18,794 nt of DNA, from NCBI GenBank assembly GCA_002433335.1, contig DJHY01000249.1, forward strand, positions 1 through 18,794. Reading direction: 5' to 3'. The notes below the pieces were generated by a model, which saw only the letters and a program-made list of their open reading frames with translations, made no database searches and was not told the origin of the DNA. A program made the position numbers and the translations under genes. Shown one piece after another: positions 7,963-14,978 of the stretch (within the stretch, counting starts at the first letter, position 1; each line of letters begins with the position of its first letter). This stretch comes from Rhodospirillaceae bacterium UBA6608 (GTDB lineage: Bacteria; Pseudomonadota; Alphaproteobacteria; Rhodospirillales_A; Casp-alpha2).

Positions 7963-9221
7963 GACTTGGAGCGCGTCGCCTCGTACAAGCTCCGGACGAC
8001 GGCTAAGACGCGCCGATCGGCACCCCGCCGGGCGACGACCTGCACCCCGACCGGAAGCCCCTGCACCCGATTGACCGGAACGGTCATCGCCGGTTGGCCC
8101 GTCAGGCTCCACAATCGCTGCGGCTCGCGCGGGCCGGTTCCATCGACCAACAGAGGGGCAAGCCCCACCGTCGCCGGCATCAACAGAACCCGATCACCGA
8201 TCCACTCGTCCAGGGCGTCGGCCATCTCGGACCGTTGCTTCATCGCTGCGTCGTATTCCGCCGCCGAAACCCGGCGGCCCCGTTCGATATAGCTCCGCAC
8301 GCGTTCGCTCATCATCTCGCCGTGCCGGTCGTAGTCGCCGCCGTGGTGCGCCGCCATGTCATGAGACAGCAGCCGGTCCAGGACCTCGGCCTCGCGATCG
8401 GCGATCCATTGCGGCAAGACGTCGTCACGAACGTCGAGCCCCGCGTCCGTCAGTTTCCGGGCCGCCAGGGTCAAGGCGCCCGACACCTCGGGCATCATCC
8501 CCTCCGCATACCACGGCAACAGAACGCCGCATTGCGCCGCCAGCGCATCGCCGTCGCCATCTGCCATCGGCATCAAGGCATCCAGAACCGCCGCCGCCGT
8601 ATCCGGGTCGGCGGCCATGAAGCCGACATGATCCAACAGTTCCGACAGAACCATCGCCCCCGTCGCCGGAATGGCGCCCCAGGTCGGCTTGGCGCCGATA
8701 CAGCCGCAATAGGCCGCTGGACGAATGATCGATCCGATGGTTTGCGTGCCTAACGCCGCCGGCGCCAATCCGGCGCCGACGGCGGCAGCAGACCCCTGGG
8801 ACGAAGCGCCGGGACTGCGCGCCGCATCGAAGGGGTTGGAGGTTGGTCCCACGCGTGACATCGCGTATTCCGAGGACACGGTGATTCCGGCGATCAACGC
8901 CCCTGCGTCGCGCAGCCGCGCAACCGCCCAGGCGTCCGAAAACGGCTGTCGCCCATCATGGATCGGCGTTCCCCAACCGCATTCATATCCGGCGACATCG
9001 AACACTTCCTTGACCGCGACCAGCATGCCGTAAAGCGGTCCCCGCCGATGGGCGGGCACGGTATCCAGCGCCGCGGCCTCGGACCGCAGGCGGTTTGCGT
9101 CGATCTGGCGGAAAGCCCGCAAGGTCGGCTCGGTCTGATCGACACGGGCGAGGAAACCCTCGACCGCCGCCGTCGCCTGCCCGCCGATGTCGGCATCGGA
9201 TGTCGAAAGAGCCTCAGTCAT
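7959..9221 (-). CDS. Amidase-signature family amidohydrolase
   Basis: 420 residues of the amidase signature family, which hydrolyses carboxamides through a Ser-cisSer-Lys triad. By alignment with the family and with FAAH spacing, the triad is K71 (VAVKE), cis-Ser140 (GASSQGS) and nucleophile Ser164 (GTQTIGSIIRPA); the 24-residue cisSer-Ser gap equals that of FAAH. The nucleophile loop reads GTQTIGS instead of the common GTDTGGS. There is no signal peptide, so it should be cytoplasmic. Its ATG overlaps the end of the ABC ATPase gene by 8 bases and is preceded by GGAGGG, so it is translated with the transporter and probably acts on the imported compound. The substrate is unknown. No urea carboxylase or other allophanate-pathway gene is present. 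Confidence 0.92.
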   Translation of the reverse strand: MTEALSTSDADIGGQATAAVEGFLARVDQTEPTLRAFRQIDANRLRSEAAALDTVPAHRRGPLYGMLVAVKEVFDVAGYECGWGTPIHDGRQPFSDAWAVARLRDAGALIAGITVSSEYAMSRVGPTSNPFDAARSPGASSQGSAAAVGAGLAPAALGTQTIGSIIRPAAYCGCIGAKPTWGAIPATGAMVLSELLDHVGFMAADPDTAAAVLDALMPMADGDGDALAAQCGVLLPWYAEGMMPEVSGALTLAARKLTDAGLDVRDDVLPQWIADREAEVLDRLLSHDMAAHHGGDYDRHGEMMSERVRSYIERGRRVSAAEYDAAMKQRSEMADALDEWIGDRVLLMPATVGLAPLLVDGTGPREPQRLWSLTGQPAMTVPVNRVQGLPVGVQVVARRGADRRVLAVVRSLYEATRSKS

Positions 9222-10041
9222 GGAACATCCCTCCGCCGCCTTCGAGCTTGAAAGTCTTGGCCAATTCCTCGTCCAACTGGTCGTAGATGATTTTTTCCAG
9301 TCGACGGAACGGCTCGGTCGAAAAATCGCGCGGGTGCGGCAGGTCGATTTCCTGATCCAGCTTGACCCGGCCCGGACGGGCCGTCATGACGATCACCCGG
9401 CTGGCCAGATAGACCGCTTCCTGCACCGAATGGGTCACGAACACCACGGTCTTGCGGTTGCGTTGCCAGATTTCCAGCAACTGATGCTGCAGGAACCGAC
9501 GGGTCAGCGCATCCAGCGCCCCGAAGGGTTCGTCCATCAGGATGATCGACGGGTCGGTCGCGAACACGCGGGCGATGGCGACGCGTTGTTTCATCCCCCC
9601 CGACAGTTCCGTCACCCGCTTTTCGGCGAAATCCTTCAACCCGACCATGTCCAGGTATTCACGGGCCCGGGCATAGCGTTCATCCCGGCCCATGCCCTGC
9701 CGTTCCAAACCAAAGGCAACGTTGTCGATAACGTTCAACCAGGGGAATAGGGCGTAGTCCTGAAACACCATGCCGTGGTCGATGTCCGGCTTGGTGATCG
9801 GCTGGCCGCCGACCAGAGCCTGCCCGGCCGACGGCTTGATGAAACCGGCCAGGACGTTCAGCAGGGTCGACTTGCCGCAGCCCGAGGGGCCGACCAGGGC
9901 GATGAACTCTCCCGCTTCGAACTCCAGGCTGGTCGGGCGAAGGGCTTCGACCGGATCGGAATTTTCGGGATGGAAGGTGACGGAAACCTCGCGGATCGAA
10001 ATCCCCTTGGTGCCGCCGCTGGTTTTGGTTTGATCGGACAT
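9214..10041 (-). CDS. ABC transporter ATP-binding protein (NitT/TauT/SsuB type)
   Basis: 275-residue ATPase of an importer of the nitrate/sulfonate/taurine class. All nucleotide-binding elements are present: Walker A GPSGCGKST at 51-59, Q-loop Gln94 (VFQDYALFPW), signature LSGGMKQ at 146-152, Walker B IILMDE at 166-171, D-loop GALD and H-loop His204 (VTHS). It energises uptake by the permease encoded just upstream, with one base between the genes, and overlaps the amidase by 8 bases. GGGGAGG within the permease end serves as ribosome-binding site. The VFQDYALFPW and QEAVYLASR segments are typical of the SsuB/TauB/NrtD group; the substrate cannot be read from the ATPase. Confidence 0.95.
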   Translation of the reverse strand: MSDQTKTSGGTKGISIREVSVTFHPENSDPVEALRPTSLEFEAGEFIALVGPSGCGKSTLLNVLAGFIKPSAGQALVGGQPITKPDIDHGMVFQDYALFPWLNVIDNVAFGLERQGMGRDERYARAREYLDMVGLKDFAEKRVTELSGGMKQRVAIARVFATDPSIILMDEPFGALDALTRRFLQHQLLEIWQRNRKTVVFVTHSVQEAVYLASRVIVMTARPGRVKLDQEIDLPHPRDFSTEPFRRLEKIIYDQLDEELAKTFKLEGGGGMFHD

Positions 10042-10042
10042 C

Positions 10043-10810
10043 TCAGCGGCCTCCCCACGAAAAGCGTTCGTTCAAAATTCGGAAGACCGAATCGATCAAG
10101 ACCCCCAGAATGCCAATGGCGACCATACCGACCAGAACCATGTCGGAGCGCAGAACCTCCATCCCGTCGGCGATCAGGTAACCAAGGCCGACCTGGGCCG
10201 CAACCAGTTCGGCCGCGATAATCGCCGCCCAACCGGTGCCGAAGGAAATGCGCAGGCCGACGATGATCGTCGGCATGGCGGCCGGCAGAATAACCCGCGA
10301 GAACAAGGCGCGGTCGGTCTCGCAGCCCAACACCTGTCCGGCGCGGATCAAGACCGGGTCCACCCCCTTCACCCCGGAAACGGTGTTCAACAGGATGGGA
10401 AAGAAGGTGGCGATGAAGATGATGAAGATCTTGCCGCTTTCGCCGATCCCGAACCACAGGATGGCAAGCGGGATCCAGGCCAACGGCGAGATCGGTCGGA
10501 ACAGCTCGATCACGGGATCGACCAAGCGCTCGAGCCGGCGCGAGCGCCCCATGGCCAAGCCCAGAGGCACCGCGATGCAGGCAGAGATCAACCAGGCCGC
10601 GACGACACGCCCCAGGCTGGCCCCGGCGTGAACGAAAAGGGCGCCGCTCATCACCATTTCAGCGAAGGTCTTGGCGGCCAGCGCCGGCGGCGGCAGCAGG
10701 GCGACATGAGCGTTGGTGAAGATAACGGCCAACTGCCAGACGACGATGATGAACATCGCGGCCCAGAGGTATGGCAGAACGGAAGCGGCGGTCTTTGCCG
10801 GAAGTTTCAC
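10043..10810 (-). CDS. ABC transporter permease (NitT/TauT/SsuC type)
   Basis: 255-residue inner-membrane protein with about six predicted membrane segments, beginning LWAAMFIIVVWQLAVIF. The cytoplasmic EAA loop that contacts the ATPase lies around ILPAAMPTIIVGLRISFGTG. Length and layout match SsuC/TauC-like permeases. The start codon is GTG (complement of 10808-10810), supported by GAGGA six bases upstream; a GTG start may lower translation relative to the binding protein. It follows the binding-protein gene after 87 bases containing a stem-loop, and its TGA is one base from the ATPase ATG. Confidence 0.94.
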   Translation of the reverse strand: MKLPAKTAASVLPYLWAAMFIIVVWQLAVIFTNAHVALLPPPALAAKTFAEMVMSGALFVHAGASLGRVVAAWLISACIAVPLGLAMGRSRRLERLVDPVIELFRPISPLAWIPLAILWFGIGESGKIFIIFIATFFPILLNTVSGVKGVDPVLIRAGQVLGCETDRALFSRVILPAAMPTIIVGLRISFGTGWAAIIAAELVAAQVGLGYLIADGMEVLRSDMVLVGMVAIGILGVLIDSVFRILNERFSWGGR

Positions 10811-10847
10811 GACGGTTCCTCGCTTTGGAACAGGAAATTTCTGCGTT

Positions 10848-10888
10848 CGGCGGCCCGGCGACGGAAGCGGTAAACCGCCCCGCCGCCG
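10848..10888 (-). repeat. Intercistronic stem-loop between binding protein and permease genes
   Basis: CGGCGGC at 10848-10854 and GCCGCCG at 10882-10888 form a perfect 7-bp stem. Its 27-base loop contains a second small hairpin, GCGG/CCGC at 10867-10870 and 10875-10878. No T run follows on the leftward strand. The position is where binding-protein operons often carry a stem that protects the 5' segment or lets only part of the transcripts continue, giving more binding protein than membrane parts. That role is inferred. Confidence 0.4.
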
Positions 10889-10897
10889 GTCGCGATC

Positions 10898-11887
10898 TTA
10901 TTTGAATTCGGCCAGGGCTTTTTTGGCGAAGCTCGGATCGAATTTCGGATTGTCCTCAGGCTTGAGGATGCCCGCGTCCTTGAGGAACTTGGTATAGGCC
11001 TCGACCGTCGACGCCTCGGGCGCCACGTCCAGGTTGTAGACCGAGATCTTTTCCTTGAGGGCGAACGAGATCACCTTCTCCGGGAACTTGATCTGTTCGG
11101 CCCACATCTTGATCGCCTGGTCTTCGTTCTTGAGGATGAAGTCCACGGCCTTGACGATGGACGAGATCAGGTCCTGAACCAGGGCCGGCTTGGCGGCGAT
11201 GAAGTCCTCACGCGCATAGACGCCGTTGCCGATGTAGTGACCGGCTTTGATCGGCAGGATTTTCTCGGCCTTCAGCAGAACCTTGGAATGACCCGACGCC
11301 AGGGCGTTGGAAACATGCGGGTCCCAGGTGATGCCGGCGTCGACGCTTTTGTTGGCCAGCAGCGTCGGCACGTCCGAGCCCTTCGTCTTGAACAGTTCGA
11401 CGTCGCCGACCTTCAGCCCGGCGTCGGCCAAGGCCTTGACCAGCAGCGGATATTGCTGCGAGCCCTTGCCCGGGAAGGCGATCCGCTTGCCCTTCAGCTC
11501 GGCGACGGATTTGATCGGCGAGTCGGCGGGAACGATGATCGCGGCCTGCTCCAGGATCGAAATGGCCAACAGCTTCGCAGGCAGTCGTGCGGCGGCGACG
11601 ATAGCCGGGCCCATGCCCGCCGAAGCGATCTGGATTTCGCCCGCGGCCAACGCCTGGTTTTCTGGCGCGCCATACGAGAACACTTTGAATTCGATTTTGA
11701 CGTCGTGCTTTTTCTCGACCGCGTCCAACAGCCCCATCGCCTTGGCGATGTAGATCGGCATGGTCGCCGGTTGGGTGCCGAAGTTGATGGTATCGGTCGC
11801 AAGGGCCTTGCTCGGCGATCCCGCCGTAACCGCGGCGGCGGCGACAGCGCCCGCCACGGTCATGCTCTTGAGGAATTTGTGCAGCAT
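10898..11887 (-). CDS. Periplasmic substrate-binding protein of NitT/TauT-type ABC transporter
   Basis: 329 residues with an N-terminal signal peptide: MLHKFLK, a hydrophobic Ala/Val-rich core, then a likely signal peptidase I site after ALA at residue 30. The mature part begins TDTINFGTQPATMPIYIAKAMGLLD, the NMT1/SsuA-like pattern, and continues through SPIKSVAELKGKRIAFPGKGS, common in this class. It would capture the substrate in the periplasm and deliver it to the permease encoded next. The ATG at 11885-11887 is chosen over an upstream one because it starts the signal peptide and is preceded by AGGGAGAG. A promoter with TTGACA and an operator-like inverted repeat lies in the 170 bases upstream. 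The ligand is unknown; the amidase suggests an amide. Confidence 0.93.
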   Translation of the reverse strand: MLHKFLKSMTVAGAVAAAAVTAGSPSKALATDTINFGTQPATMPIYIAKAMGLLDAVEKKHDVKIEFKVFSYGAPENQALAAGEIQIASAGMGPAIVAAARLPAKLLAISILEQAAIIVPADSPIKSVAELKGKRIAFPGKGSQQYPLLVKALADAGLKVGDVELFKTKGSDVPTLLANKSVDAGITWDPHVSNALASGHSKVLLKAEKILPIKAGHYIGNGVYAREDFIAAKPALVQDLISSIVKAVDFILKNEDQAIKMWAEQIKFPEKVISFALKEKISVYNLDVAPEASTVEAYTKFLKDAGILKPEDNPKFDPSFAKKALAEFK

Positions 11888-11994
11888 TACGCTCTCCCTG
11901 TCAGGTGAAAGGTGAACGACCGCCGCCGGGCAAGGTTCATCGGTGTCTTGTTGCCGGCACGGCCGCAATCGACATCCGCCCTTGGATGACCAAC

Positions 11995-12004
11995 TGACAT
12001 CAGG
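11995..12004. promoter_or_regulatory. Second copy of the operator core TGACATCAGG
   Basis: The 10-base sequence TGACATCAGG at 11995-12004 is repeated exactly at 12041-12050, inside the perfect inverted repeat, 46 bases away. This copy overlaps the proposed -10 region of the binding-protein promoter. A regulator bound here would block or reshape RNA polymerase binding. The repetition is visible in the sequence; operator function is inferred. Confidence 0.4.
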
Positions 12005-12030
12005 ATTGCGTTAGGAGAGAACAGTGTCAA
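12002..12030 (-). promoter_or_regulatory. Candidate sigma-70 promoter of the ABC-amidase operon
   Basis: On the leftward strand a perfect -35 hexamer TTGACA (complement of 12025-12030) is followed, after a 17-base spacer, by AATCCT (complement of 12002-12007). AATCCT keeps the key A at position 2 and T at position 6 of a -10 box. This would place the transcript start near 11995, about 110 bases before the binding-protein ATG. The -10 is weak, which would suit a regulated promoter. Confidence 0.45.
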
Positions 12031-12034
12031 TGAA

Positions 12035-12059
12035 AAATCGTGACATCAGGTCACGATTT
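12035..12059. promoter_or_regulatory. Perfect 10-5-10 inverted repeat, candidate IclR operator and possible iclR terminator
   Basis: AAATCGTGAC at 12035-12044 and GTCACGATTT at 12050-12059 are perfect reverse complements around ATCAG. The repeat lies immediately upstream of the candidate TTGACA -35 box of the ABC operon and overlaps the stop codon of iclR. On the leftward strand the second arm runs into a five-T stretch, so the same element could also end iclR transcription. Symmetry and position between a regulator gene and its likely target suggest an operator. The stem has only four G-C pairs, weak for a terminator. Confidence 0.55.
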
Positions 12060-12831
12060 ATTGATCACCCTCGAACATCGACCGACCGATCCGGTCGGCG
12101 GCATCGCGGAATGTGTCCAACAATTCAACGGCCTTGGCGATGGGAAAGCGGGGTTCAGGGGCGTGCACGGCCAGCCCGGCGATGACCTCGCCCTGGGGGT
12201 CGCGCACGGGCACCGCCAGGGCGATCAGGCCGATCGCGTCTTCCTGATTGTTGATCGAATAGCCCTGGGCCGCGACCTGCTCCAGATTTGCCTCGAGCTG
12301 ATCCGGATCGGTCAGGGTGTATTTGGTGAACTTCTGCAATGGGGCCGCGCGCAGCACCCGGTCGCGGATTTCCTTCGGCTGATAAGCCAGCAACAGCTTA
12401 CCGATGGCCGTGCAATGGGCCGGAACGTGGCTTCCTGCCTTCAACTGCACGCGAAGCGGCCAATCACATTCCACACGGTCGATGTAGATGATTTCATGCC
12501 CGTCCAGCATGCCGACGTTACAGGTTTCCTTCACCTCGTCGACCAGGGTCTGCAGGATGGCGTGGCTGGCCCGGGTCGAATGGGACGACGAAATCGTGTT
12601 CAGCGCCAAAGCCCGCAGCCGCGCCCCGGTGGTGTAGCGGTCGGTGCCCGGCTCCTTGCGGAGCAGGTTCAAATCTTCCAACTGACGGATGACCCGATGG
12701 ATGGTCTGGCGGGGCAGGTCCAGGTCGCGGGAGATATCGACGATCCCGAGGGGACGAATTTCCTGGGTCACCAATTCCAGAATAGAGACCGCCTTTTGAA
12801 TGGCTGAATTGGTTTCCGGCTTATCGTCCAC
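12058..12831 (-). CDS. IclR-family transcriptional regulator
   Basis: 257 residues with both IclR domains. An N-terminal winged helix-turn-helix at about 10-70 includes VDISRDLDLPRQTIHRVIRQL. The C-terminal effector-binding domain from about 80 has the family signature AHCTAIGKLLLA at 138-149. IclR proteins bind DNA as dimers or tetramers and respond to small carboxylic or aromatic effectors. The start is GTG (complement of 12829-12831) with GGGGGGA at Shine-Dalgarno distance. It lies 170 bases upstream of, and in the same direction as, the binding-protein gene, with a perfect inverted repeat between them, so it most likely controls the ABC-amidase genes and perhaps itself. Whether it represses or activates cannot be told. 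Confidence 0.94.
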   Translation of the reverse strand: MDDKPETNSAIQKAVSILELVTQEIRPLGIVDISRDLDLPRQTIHRVIRQLEDLNLLRKEPGTDRYTTGARLRALALNTISSSHSTRASHAILQTLVDEVKETCNVGMLDGHEIIYIDRVECDWPLRVQLKAGSHVPAHCTAIGKLLLAYQPKEIRDRVLRAAPLQKFTKYTLTDPDQLEANLEQVAAQGYSINNQEDAIGLIALAVPVRDPQGEVIAGLAVHAPEPRFPIAKAVELLDTFRDAADRIGRSMFEGDQ

Positions 12832-12916
12832 TGTGGTCCCCCCTGTTTTTCGGGCTGACTCACAGTGAACAAAAACCGAGACAATGTGTCACGCAAAATA
12901 TTTCAAAATCTTCCCC

Positions 12917-13423
12917 TCAATCCCGGGGGCGAACGTCACCCAGGACATCCAGCTTGGCCTGCAGCACCAGCCGGTCCAATCGTTCGATCGATAGATTGGC
13001 GAAGACCTCGATCCGGTTGCGAAGCTGTCGCAGGGCCCGGCCATAGACCACCTGGCGTTCCGGTTCAGTCCCATCGGCGGCACGAGGATCGTCCGTTCCC
13101 CAATTCACGACCATCGGGTTACCCGGAAAGGGCGGCAGATCGTCCGCGCCGACACGGTCGGATACGACGATAACGAAATCGATGTTCATACCCCCGCCGT
13201 TCAGATACTCGCCGATCTGCTTGACCCTCAGGCCATCGGTCGGAATTTGCGCCAACTCCAAGGTTCGGACGGCCAAAGGATCGATCGCACCTGCCGGGTC
13301 GACCCCGGCGCTGAAGGCTTCGAAACGGCCGCCCGACAGGTCACGCAACAGCGCTTCGGCCATCAAGGATCGGGCTGCGTTTTCGCGCCCGACAAACAAC
13401 ACGCGGTAGACGTCTTGGTGCAT
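12917..13423 (-). CDS. ArsC/low-molecular-weight phosphatase-fold protein lacking the catalytic cysteine
   Basis: 168 residues. The N-terminus VLFVGRENAARSLMAEALL aligns with the P-loop of thioredoxin-type arsenate reductases and LMW tyrosine phosphatases (VLFLCTGNSARSQMAEALL), so the nucleophilic Cys of CX5RS is Gly12 (codon GGG) while Asn15, Arg18 and Ser19 are kept. FPGNPMVVNWGTDDP at 99-113 matches the second conserved block, keeping the candidate general acid Asp112. The two resolving cysteines of arsenate reductases are also absent (Ser88 and Leu96 at about those positions), and the whole protein contains no cysteine. It cannot use the family's thiol chemistry; an anion-binding or regulatory role is possible but inferred. 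A C-terminal extension of about 25 residues follows the core. It lies downstream of the MBL nuclease gene and upstream of iclR. GAGGG precedes the ATG. Confidence 0.85.
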   Translation of the reverse strand: MHQDVYRVLFVGRENAARSLMAEALLRDLSGGRFEAFSAGVDPAGAIDPLAVRTLELAQIPTDGLRVKQIGEYLNGGGMNIDFVIVVSDRVGADDLPPFPGNPMVVNWGTDDPRAADGTEPERQVVYGRALRQLRNRIEVFANLSIERLDRLVLQAKLDVLGDVRPRD

Positions 13424-13504
13424 GGGATGCCCTCGTTATGCGGGGCGCCATGCCGGTACCGCCGCAGGTTGCATACGGCACCCGTTATAAAAGTCTGAAA
13501 TGAC

Positions 13505-13524
13505 AACCGGTTTACCGCCCGGTT
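13505..13524. repeat. Inverted repeat upstream of the ArsC-like gene
   Basis: AACCGG at 13505-13510 and CCGGTT at 13519-13524 form a 6-bp stem with an 8-base loop, within the 147 bases between the MBL nuclease stop and the ArsC-like start. On the leftward strand a TATAAC hexamer (complement of 13484-13489) follows about 15 bases later and could be a -10 element for the ArsC-like gene. Neither role is proven. Confidence 0.3.
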
Positions 13525-13543
13525 ACGGACCTTTGACCGCATT

Positions 13544-13567
13544 CATCCGGGCAAAGCCATCCGGATG
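13544..13567 (-). repeat. Hairpin just after the MBL nuclease stop codon
   Basis: CATCCGG at 13544-13550 pairs perfectly with CCGGATG at 13561-13567 around a 10-base loop. It begins three bases past the TGA of the leftward MBL gene. No T run follows on that strand, so it is a weak terminator candidate and may instead protect the mRNA 3' end. Confidence 0.35.
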
Positions 13568-13570
13568 CGG

Positions 13571-14935
13571 TCAGGCGCCCAGATCGACCTCGTCCAGGTA
13601 CTCGGGCACAATGACGTCCCAGCCCAGGCGATCCTCGATCTTCATCCGCAGGGACGATGCCGCTTCTGGCTCGCCATGGGTGACGAAGGTCCGCTTCGGC
13701 GGTGCCTTGAAATGGCCGAGCCAATCCAGGGTTTCGTTGTAGTCGGCGTGGGCGGACATGTTGTGCAGGATGTCGACCTGCGCGCGGACCGGCCACATAT
13801 GACCATGGATCTTGATCTCGTCCTCGCCATGGACCAGGCGCGAGCCGCGCGTCCCCGCCGCCTGAAAGCCGGTGAACAGGATGGTATTGCGGGGGTCACC
13901 GACGAAATGCTTCAGGTGATGCAGAACCCGCCCGCCCGTGGCCATGCCGCTGGCCGAAATGATGACCTGCGGCACGCCCGGCCCGTCGTCCAGCGAGCGC
14001 GATTCCTCCGGCGTCGTCACATAGCGCGCCGCGTTACAGACCGCCGCGCACAGGCTGGGGTCCAGCCGGTGGTCTGCCTGGTGACGCTGCATCAGCTTGG
14101 TGACGTTGATCGCCATGGGGCTGTCGAGGAACACGGGCAGGTCCGGAATTGCCCCAGTCTGCTGTAATTGAAAGATGTGATAGAGGATGCTTTGCGTCCG
14201 CCCGACGGCGAAAGCCGGGATCACCACCGTACCGCCGCGCGCCGCGGTTTCGCGGATGATGCGGCCCAATTTAGCCTCGGGGTCCGAATCTCGGTGCAGG
14301 CGGTCGCCATAGGTCGATTCGACCACCAGATAGTCGGCATCCTGAATTTCCGCTGGGGTCTTCATCACCGGGTCGTCCGCCCGGCCCAGGTCGCCCGAGA
14401 ACACCAGCTTGGTCGCTCCGTCGGAAATCGTGATGAAGGCCGAGCCCAGGATATGACCCGAGCGCGCCATGCTGAAGGTCACACCGTCTGCCAGACGATG
14501 TTCCTCACCGAAGGATACGGCCTTGAACGACCGCAAGGATCGTTCCGCGTCGGACTGGGTATAAAGCGGCTGCGCCGGCTTATGCTTGGAATAGGAATAA
14601 CGGTTCGCCCGCTCAGCATCTGCCTCCTGCAGGTATCCGCTGTCCGGCAGAAGAATACCGCATAGGTCCTGGGTCGCCCGCGAACAGAAAATCTGCCCCT
14701 TGAAACCATTCCGCACCAACAGCGGAATGTAGCCGCTATGGTCCAGATGGGCATGGGTCAGGATCACCGCGTCGATACTGGTCGGATCGACCGGCAGCGG
14801 CGCCCAGTTGCGCCGGCGCAAATCCTTCAACCCCTGGAACAGGCCGCAATCAACGAGAATTTTCGCGCCCGCGGCCTCGACCAGATACTTCGACCCCGTG
14901 ACCGTGCCCGTGGCACCCAAGAACGTCAGTTTCAC
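13571..14935 (-). CDS. Metallo-beta-lactamase fold beta-CASP RNA nuclease (CPSF/Ysh1-like)
   Basis: 454 residues. The metallo-beta-lactamase core starts KLTFLGATGTVTGSKYLV and carries the zinc motif HAHLDH at 61-66, His161 (SGHILGSA) and Asp182 (SGDLG). The beta-CASP insert shows VESTYGDR at about 205-212, PAFAVGRTQ at 240-248 and DSPMA at 271-275. The C-terminal histidines are His396 (SAHAD) and His420 (THGE). This is the bacterial COG1236-type family related to CPSF73, including the Thermus TTHA0252 ribonuclease; the expected role is cytoplasmic RNA processing or decay. The frame extends upstream to 15049, but the GTG at 14933-14935 is chosen because the conserved core begins right there and GAGGAG lies nine bases upstream. 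It is divergent from the FkbM-MBOAT operon. Confidence 0.92.
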   Translation of the reverse strand: MKLTFLGATGTVTGSKYLVEAAGAKILVDCGLFQGLKDLRRRNWAPLPVDPTSIDAVILTHAHLDHSGYIPLLVRNGFKGQIFCSRATQDLCGILLPDSGYLQEADAERANRYSYSKHKPAQPLYTQSDAERSLRSFKAVSFGEEHRLADGVTFSMARSGHILGSAFITISDGATKLVFSGDLGRADDPVMKTPAEIQDADYLVVESTYGDRLHRDSDPEAKLGRIIRETAARGGTVVIPAFAVGRTQSILYHIFQLQQTGAIPDLPVFLDSPMAINVTKLMQRHQADHRLDPSLCAAVCNAARYVTTPEESRSLDDGPGVPQVIISASGMATGGRVLHHLKHFVGDPRNTILFTGFQAAGTRGSRLVHGEDEIKIHGHMWPVRAQVDILHNMSAHADYNETLDWLGHFKAPPKRTFVTHGEPEAASSLRMKIEDRLGWDVIVPEYLDEVDLGA

Positions 14936-14978
14936 CGGCGAATGCTCCTCTGCTTCGGCTGCCGACCTTACACCATTT

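Noticed and set aside
7959..9221. GatA subunit of the tRNA amidotransferase, or allophanate hydrolase
   Set aside because: No gatB, gatC or urea carboxylase gene nearby, the gene is coupled to a transporter, and the loop GTQTIGSIIRPA is of the general amidase type; length lacks the C-terminal domain of allophanate hydrolase.
11237..11908. 223-codon plus-strand frame opposite the binding protein gene
   Set aside because: Composition dominated by Arg, Gly, Gln and Asp with no motif; the opposite strand encodes a secreted ABC binding protein with signal peptide.
12917..13423. Functional arsenate reductase and arsenic-resistance locus
   Set aside because: No catalytic or resolving cysteine is present, and no ArsR, ArsB/Acr3 or ArsH gene is nearby; the adjacent regulator is IclR-type.
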